Below, piece after piece: positions 1 through 10,660 of a stretch of DNA of 64,000 nucleotides (the stretch's first letter is position 1; the number at the start of each line of letters is the position of its first letter). The notes under the pieces were generated by a model. That model was not told where the DNA came from. It saw nothing but the letters and a program-made list of their open reading frames with translations, and did no database searches. The translations under genes were made by a program, and so were the position numbers. The DNA comes from Aricia agestis (Eukaryota > Arthropoda > Insecta > Lepidoptera > Lycaenidae). The stretch covers positions 1,518,001 through 1,582,000 of the forward strand of contig NC_056428.1 in NCBI RefSeq assembly GCF_905147365.1. Direction: 5' to 3'.

Positions 1-280
1 AAAAACAAAATAAATCAAATATTTAAGGGGGGCTCCCATAAAACAAACTTGATTTTTTTTGGCATCTTTTTGCTCTTTATAAATAATGGCTACACGTAGG
101 TACTTGAAATTTTTACAAATACCCTAATTATATGTTTAATTTAGTAATTAATATTTATATTAAAAAAAAAAAAATAAGAGGGGCTCCCATACAAAAAACA
201 CAATTTTTGGCCTATTTTTGCTCTCTAACGGTACGGAACCCTTCGTGCGCGAGTCCGACTCGCACTTGGCGGTTTATTCT
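1..280 (+). repeat. Lepidopteran 'gggctcccata...cggaaccc' interspersed repeat, two partial units
   Basis: The motif ggggctcccata followed by 'ttgctct' occurs at 29-40 and again at 180-191, so two partial units lie head to tail with a period of about 150 bp. The second unit continues into 'acggtacggaaccc' and 'cgagtccgactcgcacttgg', a tract I recognise from many lepidopteran genomic repeats. A poly-A run (163-175) separates the units. No coding capacity is visible. The left unit is cut by the window edge. Confidence 0.6.
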
Positions 281-510
281 TACTTCTAGTTGGTCGTGTG
301 ATCCAACCTACAGAGTTAGGTAACAGAGTCATTTCCTTGTCTAATGCGCTCAAGAGCACTGTAAAAAATGATCACAAACAGCGATTCAAGCACAAAATCA
401 ACAACGGCAAAATCGGTAGAAGCTATTATTCTTGTAACTAGTCGTGTTATAGGGCTACCAGTATTTAAATAAGTTCAAAACCATGTTTACATCGAAATGA
501 ATGATGAATG

Positions 511-835
511 CCCTAAACCAGCGGTCGGCAAAACGCGGCCCGCGGGCCGCATGCGGTCCGTGAAAGTTTTACTTGCGGCCCGTGAATGAATCTTTTGTGA
601 ATAAGTTTTATTTATAAAAATGTTTTCTAATATTGCTAGTAGTTATAACAACTTAAAAACGTAGCTGTTTGTGTCATTTTGTAATAAAAAATTTCTAGAA
701 AAGCCCTCATTATGCGTAGGTATATAATTGGGCTTCTAGGGTTAATACGAGTATAAGGCCTGCGGCCAGCCATTAGTTTGTTTTGCCACCTTGTGGCCCT
801 TGCCTGCCGAAAGGTTGCCGACTGCTGCCCTAAAT
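511..835. mobile_element. hAT-type MITE with 8-bp target-site duplication
   Basis: The element (519-827) starts CAGCGGTCGGCAA and ends TTGCCGACTGCTG, a 13-bp terminal inverted repeat with one mismatch. It is flanked by CCCTAAAC (511-518) and CCCTAAAT (828-835), an 8-bp target duplication with one change, which is the hAT hallmark. The subterminal parts are GC-rich ('gcggcccgcgggccgc', 'ggcctgcggcc') and the middle is AT-rich and non-coding. It has no transposase and must have moved in trans. Its ends resemble the right end of the hAT fragment near 27.3 kb. Confidence 0.8.
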
Positions 836-2200
836 GAAAGTCAAAAGGTTATGAATAACGAGGTACTTAGTTGCGACAGTAAAAACCATAGCAGGCATTG
901 TCGGGGCGCCCACGCGGCTCCAGATAAATTATTAATAGTGAATTTATAATGACCCAGAGTACAGATAACGTGAATTAGAACAGAGAGGTGAGGGTATGTT
1001 TGTACCTATTGTGGATCGATCTTTTTTTCAAAACCTAAGTCAGACTAACTTTGTGAGTAAAATGTTGTCCGCAGCTGCTATGTCTGCGATATAATCATAA
1101 TTGTTTAGCGCGACATTTATAAATTTACTACTTCAGCGTTTTGAGAATTCAAAGCATCTCCGTACTAATTTGAATCAGTTCAACGATTACTGTTTTAAAT
1201 ATTTTTTACTTACCAATGAAAGTTTTAATGCTCCTCATAACCATCATCAATCCCTTCGAATCCAGAATTATATTATATCCCAATCTAACCGTTAAGATAT
1301 TATAAACTATGTTTTATTGAATAAGAACCCTATATAATTTTGACATGGCATGATGTCCAACTAAGATAATCAAACACAGAACTTTTTTGGAAGTCGGTTA
1401 AAAGTGCATCGCATTGTCTCATCACGTTGCAATGTAAAAGTTGGTTAAACCGACACTTACTGTATTCATCCTATCATGTTTTTTTCTGTAACTAAATCAA
1501 TTCACAGCTTTATTAAATCAATAACTAACACTTAATCTATGATCTCGTCTGGCTGACTGAGTCACTAGCAACAATGGTGTCGAGTATTTGCATAATTCGA
1601 CACGACCAGTCAAACAATATAGGCTTTATTGAGACTTTACGACTGCTGTCCCGATATTGATTAAGCTCAAAGCTTAGAATTTTTGGTTTCCTATTGGATT
1701 TTGTGTAATAAACTGCAAGCAGCTTACTTCTGCAGAGTTCTGCATAATTGTTGCTTATTGTTTTACGAAATGTAAGTGTTTGGACAAACACGAAATATTC
1801 AGCAAATTGTTTTACTTTTAGGATTAATTTTAGATGATAATCGATTGAAGACCATAATAATGTAATAAATTAAGCTGTTCCCCGCGGTGGTATCCGCGGT
1901 TCAAGTAATATATAATAAAAAACTATGAAAAGTACCAATAATAGGGTCAAAACGGGACAATACCTACATGGTTCTATAACAGTTTATGGTAGTGATGACG
2001 ATGATGATGACGAATGTAATATTATGCTTTGTGTTATTAAAACAACGTCGAAATTCCCAAACTTGTATCTATAAAGAGTCAGGAGTGCTCTCAGCAACTC
2101 CCGAACCTTGGTGCAAAATCTTACTTGTTGGTAGCATAATATGCTTAGAATACTGCTCACGAAACCGAAGTCAATACATGTTTCCATATAAATTTTAAGG
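836..2200. other. No gene seen
   Basis: AT-rich unique-looking sequence. Frames at 1101-1295, 1537-1791 and 1984-2198 are short, overlap on opposite strands or start weakly, and have no recognisable motif. A fragment of the common 'gaagtcggttaaaa' repeat is at 1391-1405 and a small CCGCGG inverted pair at 1882-1900. Confidence 0.5.
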
Positions 2201-2533
2201 AGTTCCCCCGATCACTTATGGATCCCTTCATCAGGTCACCACTTTTATGAATATGGTACCAAATTGGGATGATAACCTATACACCAAAAGAACAATTTTG
2301 AAAATCGGTTTACAAACGGTGGAGTAGGCAATCGTTGAACATAAAAAAACGAATATAACACCTCCTCCGTTTTAAAACTCGGATAAAATTGTAACCTATG
2401 TGTTATTCAGATGTATAAGCTATATTATTGTAAAGTTTTACTAAAATCCGTTTAGTAGTTTTTGCGTGAAAGTGTTTGTTACACATCCGCACATCCATAC
2501 ATCCAAACTTTCGCCTTTATAATATTAGTAGGA
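2201..2533 (-). mobile_element. Helitron-like non-autonomous element, 5' end intact
   Basis: Read on the minus strand it begins TCCTACTAATATTATAAAGG, preceded by A (2534 is T on the plus strand), and contains 'aaactttcgcc' and a run of 'catacatccaaac'. This is the widespread lepidopteran family related to Lep1. The far side (2201-2240, 'gagttcccccgatcacttatgg') belongs to the same composite repeat as I know it. No CTRR end was found, so the 3' end is lost or diverged. Confidence 0.55.
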
Positions 2534-3754
2534 TAAAACGCATTAAAATAGTCAAAAATATAAGTTAATACATACCAACGTATCTTACTACACATTACCA
2601 AATGTTAGCAGAATTATAATTTTTATGAACTACAAATTTTTTCAACGATATTCTAAGATTCATAGGGTGTGGCGGTCACAAGTCACAAATCATATAATTG
2701 TATTGTACGCGGCATTGTGTAGAAATCATCGAAATGTGAAGATTTACTACTGGGTGTAGCGCAGGAATTGAATATAATAAATAATAATTTAATTCATTGG
2801 ATGTAATAAAAATTATAATAGTTAATAATTTTTGATAAAATATTGAAAATGTTAATTTGATCAACATCTCATAATACTTAGGTATGTGAAAAACCTGATT
2901 AAAACTCTGTAAAGAAAAACGTTTGTGTAATTAAAGTAAGTTTTCAAATTCCAGTCAATTTCTCTCGTGTTTAATTAGCTTAGTTTAGCTAAAGTTTCAG
3001 TCAGTCCTGTCATACTGCCTGTCAAAGTCTTTCATCTCGTTCCTGCGCCACCGCTTGTCTATCTGGCTGGTGAAACCTTTGCCGAAAGATTTGGATACGG
3101 CTATGAATGCATCATATTAAAACATACTGAGATACCCTGAAGCCTAATTCTTTGAATAATATTAGAAATATTTTTCAATCTTTACGAATTGTAAATCATT
3201 CTTTTAAACAGTTTAAATTTTTTATCCACTCATAAACTCTATTGTTGGTACTAAATAAATGTCAAAATATTTTCACCCCCGTATTTACGGTCAGATGGGG
3301 TAGGATTTGGGGCATTTGTTTGATAATTTTATTTATGTAGCGTGAGCCACTTCATTTTAACAAACTTGTATGCATCAACGTAAATTGTACCTTTACATCT
3401 TAAAATAGAGTTTAAATTTGAGTGGTGCGCGGGTAGTCTATAAAAGTTTGAGAATGGAACTGTAACAGTCGATTTAAAAGTCGTTACGACAAAATAATAT
3501 CGGCGATTCGACGCGCCTCCTAAATTACTGTTTAATACGCCGCTGACAAAGACGAGTACAGGGTGAACTAATTTATGTACTTTGTAAAGTCGAAAGGTGC
3601 TTAGAAAGCCGTTCTTGTGAAAAAAAAAACATGAAAGTATGAAGTACCGAAAAACTAAGCAGCTGGTGTAGAGTTATGAGATAGAAGATTTTTAGCCTAC
3701 TGCCAAGAGGGTTATGTGTTTGGCGCGTATCTTGTATGTTTGTAATATTCTTCA
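2534..3754. other. No gene seen; one isolated TATA-like site
   Basis: AT-rich. TATAAAA at 3439-3445 follows 'gcgcgggtagtc' and is about 25 nt before 'aacagtcg', a TATA-plus-initiator arrangement, but no frame or donor follows it. The minus frame 3573-3755 has no recognisable content. Confidence 0.4.
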
Positions 3755-3899
3755 TTACCTTGTATCTCCAGAACCGCTAAACGGATTTTCACAATTAAGG
3801 TATCGTTAGATTTGTCTTAATGACCCAAGTGTTCTTTAGGAATTGTAGAGAATACGTGTAGAAAAAGACATTTTTTACCCGATTTCGCCATGAGAAGGG
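3755..3899 (+). repeat. Diverged Helitron-like fragment
   Basis: 'ttgtatctccagaaccgctaaacggattttcac' in two stretches, then 'cccgatttcgcc', resembles the middle of the 'accgattttg' Helitron families found elsewhere in the window. Neither terminus is present. It directly abuts the GC-rich repeat that starts at 3901. Confidence 0.35.
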
Positions 3900-3900
3900 T

Positions 3901-4171
3901 TTTTTTAATGAAATAAGGGGGCAAACGAGCTAACGGGTCATCTGATGGAAAGCAACTTCCGTCGCTCATGGACACTCGCAGCATCAGAAGAGCTGCAGGT
4001 GCGTTGCCGGCCTTTTAAGAGGGAATAGAGTAATAGGGGAGGGTAGGGATGGGAAGGGAAGGGAATAGGGTAGGGTAGGTAGGGAATAGGGTAGGGGATT
4101 GGGCCTCCAGTAAACTCACTCAATCGGCGAAATACAGTGCAAGCGCTGTTTCACGCCGGTTTTCTGTGAGG
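3901..4171 (+). repeat. GC-rich lepidopteran interspersed repeat (family X), copy 1
   Basis: Starts at a T run, then 'aaataagggggcaaacgagc', 'cactcgcagcatcagaagag', a G/A-rich block of gggaagggaatagggtaggg repeats, 'cgcaagcgctgtttcacgcc'-type sequence and 'ggttttctgtgag'. Three more copies (5.4, 41.4 and 44.2 kb) share this order. The T-rich edge and variable far end suggest retroposition (SINE or LINE-tail type), but I see no clear tRNA-type promoter boxes. This copy lacks the distal 'gtggtatttctccggtcgag' part. Confidence 0.65.
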
Positions 4172-4836
4172 ACGTCTAATAAAAAAGGGTTGTATATTTT
4201 TCCAGTATACATAATATATTTAATACCTATGTATAATTCTTTGACATGCTCAGCAGCCTGAACTGATTCGTGTTTACTGCAGTGAGAGTGACAGGTATAA
4301 TAAAATTGGGTTGGATTTTTGGTCTCTCATAATGTTTTTACTTGTAAAAAAATTATTTTAGTGAAATTTTGACTTAACTGTAACTAGTTTTTAATAATGT
4401 TTGCTAGGATAATTTAACGACGTAAAAGAAACGACGTAATTTCGAGACGTCATAGTTCACATCAATAAGTGCCTCAATATTCGCAAATTCGAGTGCAAAA
4501 ACAACAGCGTTAGTCACACGTAGTATGCTAATAACGACAGTGTGAAGTAAATCACAGGCCAAGGTGAGGACGACGAGCTAGGAAACTTGGAAAGGGCTAA
4601 ATTATTTTAGCATTATGTACTATAATGCCTTCCACACCGGTTTCCGCGACGGTTTCATTGAAACCAGAAGAATAGCTTCATAAGAGTGATTTCATGTTTT
4701 CGTGTGCGGTGCACGAGAGCACTTCCGCTTTCTTCGAGAGTCGTAACTCACTTTGTACAGATGGTGCGACCGACTTTTAACATGCCAATCCAATGCATGG
4801 ATAGTATTTCTCGACATATTATGACTTGGATATATT
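4172..4836. other. No gene seen
   Basis: AT-rich stretch between two repeats. 4690-4760 ('gtgcggtgcacgagagcac') is slightly GC-richer. The minus frame 4692-4898 overlaps the LINE fragment in antisense and is not credible. Confidence 0.4.
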
Positions 4837-5145
4837 ATGACTGACCGAACAAAAAATAGCACGCTGCGCTCCAAAACTGGTGTTAAAGACGTCGGCATGA
4901 AAGCTGCAAAATTAAAGTGGGACTGGGCGGGTCATACGAGCTGCATGCATCCTGACCGTTGGGCAAAGGTAACCATAGAGTGGATAGCAGTAGACGGAAG
5001 ACGCCGCCGTGGACGGCCTCCAAAAAGATGGCGAGATGAACTGGATGCCTACAAGCCAGGCTGGCCTGCGGTGGCGTTGGAGCGAGACAGATGGAAGACC
5101 TTAGGGGAGGCCTTTGCCCAGTAGTGGGGTAGCATAGGCTCATAA
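4837..5145 (+). mobile_element. RTE-clade LINE, C-terminal end of the endonuclease-reverse transcriptase (5'-truncated)
   Basis: The 95-codon frame reads through KLKWDWAGH, GRRRRGRPPKRWRDELD and RWKTLGEAFAQ. This order (WAGH, then a basic GRPPxRW block, then W-LGEAFxQ) is what I know from the very C-terminus of RTE-type retrotransposon proteins in insects. No catalytic reverse transcriptase motifs are present because the copy is 5'-truncated. The frame ends in TAG directly after FAQ, while the next codon reads W, so a usual terminal glutamine codon appears to have become a stop. A short A run (5145-5151) follows, as expected for a LINE tail. In-frame stops occur just upstream, so this is a dead fragment. 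The ATG at 4837 is only the first methionine after a stop. Confidence 0.75.
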
Positions 5146-5194
5146 AAAAATATACGACTAGGCGATCGCCCTAAAGAAACTTGGAAATAATATT

Positions 5195-5257
5195 TTTCCA
5201 ACGCGAGAGCTCTAAGCTAGGAGTCACGCTGTAAGCCACTGGACTATCGACGGCCTA
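5195..5257 (-). repeat. tRNA-derived SINE fragment
   Basis: On the minus strand 'gtccagtggcttacagcg' resembles the A-box region of lepidopteran tRNA-like SINE heads (GTCCAGTGG...). The expected B box (GGTTCGAATC) is degraded to 'tctcgcgttggaaa'. Only the head is visible, so confidence is low. Confidence 0.3.
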
Positions 5258-5371
5258 ATCATCAGAGTTATAGATACTTAACATCATCATACATATTATC
5301 ATTTGATGACGTGAATGTGCTGAGTATACTGATACTTGACACATTTTAGATACAGTAGTATTCTAGTGAAT

Positions 5372-5699
5372 TTTATACGTGGGAGAGCCATGCTTCGGCA
5401 CGAATGGCTCGACCGGAGAAATACCACATTCTCACAGAAAGCCGGCGTGAAACAGCGCTTGCGCTGTGTTTCGCCGAGTGAGTGAGTTTACCAGAGGCCC
5501 AATCCCCTACCCTATTCCCTTCCCTACCCTCCCCTATTCCCTTGCCTTCCCTACCCTCCCCTATTACCCTATTTCCTCTTAAAAGGCCGGCAACGCACTT
5601 GCAGCTCTTCTGATGCTGCGAGTGTCCATGGGCGACGGTAGTTGCTTTCCATCAGGTGACCCGTTTGCTCGTTTGCCCCCTTATTTCATAAAAAAAGAA
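5372..5699 (-). repeat. GC-rich interspersed repeat (family X), copy 2, near full length
   Basis: Reverse complement of the family X order: 'acgtgggagagccatgcttc', 'ggctcgaccggagaaatacc', 'gccggcgtgaaacagcgc', C/T-rich tandem blocks of cctaccctcccctattccc, 'atgctgcgagtgtccatggg', then 'gcccccttatttcat' and a poly-A stretch (5690-5699). It is the mate of copy 1, 1.2 kb away in inverted orientation. The two copies bracket the RTE fragment and could form a stem in a transcript. Confidence 0.7.
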
Positions 5700-7480
5700 A
5701 CTACAAAAGTATTTATTATTCTTCAAATTCACATCCATCAAATTACCTTATTGTATAGCGTCTCGCAGTCTCAATATTCGTAGCTAAACGCCACCCACGC
5801 GTCACATTTCGTACAATACAGTTTTCCCATGAACTCAACACCTTGGAACTAATCTGGATTATAAGTGTATGACTCATGTGATTATTCATAAATAATGTAA
5901 TGATCACTATTGCGATGCTAGTGTTAGGTAAGGAGCTATTTTTATATCGCATGGACGCGGGTATAAAGTGGCCTCAAAAGGATATTGAAAATGAAATGAA
6001 AATTCACTATATTGCGACAGTAATAAAAAAGGGCCATTTTAAATATTATTTTTCAGCTAAACTAAGAAAAAAATTAATTTATGTCAGTCTTTGGTTTCTC
6101 TTAGTTTGTGAAATAGTTGTAGTGTGGTCTAAAAACTTTTAAAGTATATAAATTCCAGATTTAATGAGACACTTTTGTGTGGCGTAAAACATTGCGTTAA
6201 GCGTAACGTGCAAAAAGCGGACGCACTAACGAACTGCATTGTTGAGGTCATAGAGATGAAGTAAAATCGAACACTCTATGGGTTTCGTGTGTGACGCGGA
6301 ACATAAGCGATCGCGATTACGCCCTTGTTTGTTTCTAGTAATTGTATCAGTTATTTTGCCAGCTCTTATTTGTTGGACAGCAAATGAACCATAAGCTTTT
6401 TTGAAATAAAATATCTTATGTCATTTTTGTGCTCAAAGTAGTTTTGCATTATTTAATTAAAGGCCCTTTAGAAGGTTAAGCGTAAAGAGGTATGAGATAG
6501 ACAGACATACTTTCACATTTATAACATAAGTATGGATAACTTAATTACATACTCATACAGCAGCACTATAATGTTACATTTAAATAGATATACGCAAAAA
6601 AAAATATTACAGGAATTTGTTAAAAAACTACTGTATCCGAATTTTAACCGAGTCCCAAGAAAGGAGAAGGTTCTATGTGGCCTGAAGGCCTGTGGATATT
6701 TTTTTCGTATATCGTCAAAAATATTATTATATTTAGCAGGATATTGCTAATATAATTTTTTATATTTCTAGCTTCATTCGCTCATATTTAAAATGAAATG
6801 TAGTTAGAAATATGTTAATTAAGTAATTTTGAAAAATCACAAACGCGAGAGCCTACAACTTGAGCCTAACCGATCCGAGCAAAATCGAACAGCCTCCAAC
6901 AATAGGGAGTCCTCGATACATCGACAAAGCCCGCGGTGAAAATATATCACCCACTGTCTCCGTAACCGATGAGCGCTAACTCTACCTCTTGTGCAAACAC
7001 AAAGAGAGATAATTAAAAAATAATGGAAAGTATTTACGTCTACGCCTACAAAATTCTAATGAGAGAACGACTTTTAAATGCCCATCTGACGCATAGATCT
7101 GAATTACCAGACAATCAGGCGCTTAAAACATTAGCGCATGGTCATAAAAACAAGTTTATGTTGTTCCATCCTGAGATTGAACCCGTGAAATCAAGACGAG
7201 AGCTTATATTCTCTAAATATATTGAAAAAAAAAACATTTAAATACAAAAAATGTTTTAATAATTCTAACTCTTTACCGGGCTTTGAAGGATATTGCTGAG
7301 CTTTCCTCAATAACAATAATCGCATATTATCGTTACTATCCGATATAATTTACAAGAAATTTGAGAAACATTTATTATTTGACTTCTAATGAATCACTGC
7401 TTAATTGAAGTTTATTTTTTGGCGCATTTTTATAATAGTACAGGTTCCGTTTTAGCTTTTTTCTATCTCTGCTCAAGCTA
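5700..7480. other. No gene seen
   Basis: AT-rich. Frames at 5743-5952 (-), 5900-6142 (+), 6532-6750 (+) and 7023-7241 (+) have no motif I recognise. The 7023 frame (PDNQALKTLAHGHKNK inside it) has the most protein-like composition, but there are no splice or promoter signals around it. Confidence 0.4.
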
Positions 7481-7489
7481 ATTTTTCTA

Positions 7490-7620
7490 TCTCACTTTAG
7501 AGAATTATCGCAGAGTAGTTCGTCTTATCAAAATGAAGCTATTCACGAAAAATTATAGCTGGTTAAAAAATGATGATGGTTAAAAAAAATGTTCTTAAAC
7601 TTTATAGTATAGGTTTACCC
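7490..7620 (+). repeat. Fragment of one arm of the fold-back family (see 18.75 kb)
   Basis: 'cgtcttatcaaaatgaagct', 'attcac' and a later 'aaaaaaatgttctt' match the arm sequence of the fold-back element at 18751-19319 and the solo arm near 8.8 kb. Ends are decayed. Confidence 0.45.
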
Positions 7621-7810
7621 TACCATAAAGTTTATTCCCTGTTCAAAATATGTGATCGCCATCATAATTCCTGGTAACAACAAATAAATATTTGTCAACA
7701 GTTATATCGAAACAGATGTTTGGGCATTTTTTCCTAATTTTATCAGGCATCATCAAACCATATTTACGAGCAGAATCACGTTATTGATAACCATCGTCAC
7801 CTGGACCACT

Positions 7811-8387
7811 GGGGGTCGCGGGGACCCCAAAACAGATGTTGTGACAATAGTCGATACGGTAGGCGGTGACTGGTTAACTGCGCGAGATGCGGTTAGATGC
7901 AGTAACGGGGGAAAGATGTGTGTGGACACGTTTTGTGGAGAAATAGGAGAGTTTGTGAATGGTTTTCAAGCTTGTTTAAAAAAAATATGTTGGTTTTTGT
8001 GTACGCTATGTTAAATGATGGATGTTTATAATTATCACATTATGACATTCGTGTATTTTGAGCTTTTGATTTCACATTGAATCAACATTTAAGTATAAAC
8101 CAAACTGTAATTTATGGAATAATAGATATAATATAATATTTTCATGCCTTATCTAAACATAAAGCATCGTCTACACTCTACGATATACGTCATATTAAAT
8201 GATTATGCAAAACTTTCCTGTAAAGCACGTCATGTCCACACATTTACAGTGACGAAATTAATGTAACAAATTGTACAATATTATCACGATGGCAATAGTA
8301 ATTTATCTTCACCGGCCACAAAGCGAAAGAAAACATTGTTCACAATATTGACACGTTTTTGTTCAGCTGGGGTCGATGCGACCCCCC
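7811..8387. repeat. Possible element bounded by GGGGTCGC inverted termini
   Basis: GGGGGTCGCGGGGACCCCA at 7811-7829 and TGGGGTCGATGCGACCCCCC at 8368-8387 are inverted relative to each other with few mismatches. Each is also internally palindromic (GGGGTC...GACCCC). The right copy is followed by CACTTAA, which recalls the TTAA targets of piggyBac-like MITEs, but no TTAA is visible on the left. The interior is AT-rich and the 7784-8014 frame has no recognisable product. Confidence 0.3.
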
Positions 8388-8794
8388 ACTTAACGTGTTA
8401 TTGTCTGTCACTGCGCTTTAGGGTTTGCCGCAATACGATGAGGCACTTTAAATATTTTGTGTGATTAAATATTTACATACGATTTTAAAAATATTTCTGG
8501 AATATGCGTTCTAAATTTAAACACAAATATACCTACCACGTATATTATATAATGATAATAATTATTATTAACAACATATTTTATTATTTTAGTTTAGATA
8601 AATCATCTTCAGGTGTTATTTCGAAACCGATCGTGTAATTTGTTAAAAAATATAATTATTTCTGAATATAGTGGAAAAAGTGCACGAAAAATAGTGTTTT
8701 ATTCGTATTCAACATGAATTTCCACCAAGAACCAACAGTACAATCAATTACATATATGTAACTCAATTTTTCTAGTAACTTCAATGTAAAATCA

Positions 8795-8955
8795 AGTCAA
8801 AGTATGATGAATCTTTTCTATTTCTTTTAGCTACCACTTTCAACATTTTTCGCATATAAAAATGTTGATCGTCTTATCAAAATGAAGCTACTCACAAGAA
8901 AATTAGCTTGCTAGTGATAAAAAAAAATGTTGTTCTAGAGCTCCCGTACTATTAA
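8795..8955 (+). repeat. Solo arm of the fold-back family
   Basis: 'tcaagtcaaagtatgatgaa', 'agctaccactttcaacattt', 'aaaaatgttgatcgtcttat', 'gaagctactcacaagaaaat', and a final 'ctagagctcccgtac' follow the right arm of the 18.75 kb fold-back element in the same order. The opposite arm is absent. Confidence 0.55.
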
Positions 8956-9639
8956 TTATAACATTATAATGTACCCAATATTTTGTGCTTTAATTTTTTT
9001 ATAAAATATAAGTACTTAATTATAATATTATTGATGTAAAAAACACATCAAAACCGACTTGACTCAAGTAAATTTACTTTATTTTATCGCTATCTCTAGC
9101 GCCTATGAATTGGACCAAGCAAATTCGCACACAAAATATTTTGAGAGATTGTGTCAAACGATTCCATTACTCCATATTGTTTGGGAACAATTGTAATGAA
9201 ATACTGCCTACAATAAACTCTCGTCCTTATTTATAAAGACATAAAATTGAAAATCCTTTCAAAAGTTTTGAACGTATGTCTCACAGTCACAGTCATTCGT
9301 CAAGGTACTTACTTCTTTGTACTTACTTTATTTATTTCTTTTTGGAATGATTTCTTCCATTAATGTCAAGTGGTAGTTAGAATTGACCGACTATTCTTTG
9401 TTCATTCAAACACCGTAAATTATATTTTGACATGTATGAAAATCGATTTGTCTCGTTTTGACTGCTGTAGCGATTTTGATAAAACTACTGTGCAATGCAT
9501 CAAGGAACTCACAATGATTTGATTAAAGAAATCGATTGATAAAAATAAACTTTTTGTTATCGACACAAAATGCTATAATTATAAAGGTATAAATAAAATA
9601 CAAGATATTAATTAAGTCCAATTAATCTAAGTTGAAATT
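8956..9639. other. No gene seen
   Basis: AT-rich unique-looking sequence; no repeat ends, splice signals or frames of note. Confidence 0.4.
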
Positions 9640-9894
9640 TTTCTAAATAGTTTCTTTTTGACGTTAACTTATGATCATTAATAAACAATGATTAAATATA
9701 AAAGAAGGTAACGCGCATACATTTTTTTAAATATTATACCTATCTAATTCGATTTTAATAATTTATCTAAGTAAATTTCATGTTTCTAAATTGTTTTTTT
9801 TTTTGACGTTAACTTATGTTCATTAATAAACAATGATTAAACATAAAAGAAGGTAATGTGCATACATTTTTTAAAATATTATACCTATCTAATT
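9640..9894. repeat. Local direct duplication, two units of about 110 bp
   Basis: Units 9640-9749 and 9782-9894 share 'gacgttaacttatg', 'cattaataaacaatgattaa', 'ataaaagaaggtaa' and 'atattatacctatctaatt' in the same order with only scattered differences. They are 32 bp apart, so the arrangement is a recent local tandem duplication. No coding content. Confidence 0.85.
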
Positions 9895-10450
9895 AGAAAC
9901 GATGACACAAAACTAAATTCCTAATTTCGTATTATTAATGTTGCCTATGCCAAATAAATAATACGTTCGTTCAAAAATGTGACAAGGGCTGACCTAAAAA
10001 CGATAAAATTCTGTAGAGCGAGCATTCATCAAACATGATCGCAAAAAACGACGCGTGGGCGCAGGCTTCGGGTAAGTGGGAGATGAAATTATACAACTTT
10101 GGTTCTACGATTTTTTGATGTAATATCAATTTAATAAAATGCAAAAGCGATACATAAAATTTTGATTTAATAACATTTTAACATGATATGACTTTAATTA
10201 GAAAAAAAAATCTTAAACAATAAATTATATAGATGCCAAAACTGGTAAAAAAAATGTTTCTTCTATTGAGCGGCCTCTTTCCCTTTGTTGGCCTCTGTAG
10301 CTCAAACTCAAGTGCTACGGAAGTTTCCGGTTTGTAATCCTGCCGATGTGTCAAAAGTTTTAATTATCGACCCGTTCGCAAACCCTTCTGGCAGTTCGGG
10401 TATATGATGGACATATGCCCGAAGCGTCCAATGTATCCGCATTTATAAAT
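9895..10450. other. No gene seen
   Basis: AT-rich; a moderately GC-richer stretch at 10270-10440 holds no frame or known repeat that I can name. Confidence 0.4.
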
Positions 10451-10660
10451 ATGTACTAATATTATTATAAATGGGAAAGTATGTCTATCGCTCTGTCTGT
10501 CTGTTTACCTATCTGTCTGTTACCTCTTCACGGCTAAACCGCTGAACCGATTTTGCTGAAACTTGGTATGGAAATACTTTAAGTCCCAGGAAAGGACATA
10601 GGCTACTTTTATCTCGGAAAAAATGCACAACGGCGCAACGGAGCTACGGGCGTCATCTAG
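10451..10660 (+). mobile_element. Lep1-like Helitron (family H1), 3' end intact
   Basis: Carries the H1 landmarks in order: 'actaatattattataaatgg', 'gtctgtctgt', 'acctcttcacgg', 'ctgaaccgattttgctgaaa', 'aggaaaggacataggctac', 'gcgcaacggagctacggg', 'cgtcatctag'. The CTAG end is at 10657-10660. The usual 5' TC is mutated. The 3' hairpin (CGCAAC/GTTGCG in the best copy) is partly decayed. Confidence 0.75.

Noticed and set aside
3439..3470. TATAAAA with initiator-like sequence
   Set aside because: A single TATA in AT-rich DNA with no exon, donor or frame downstream.
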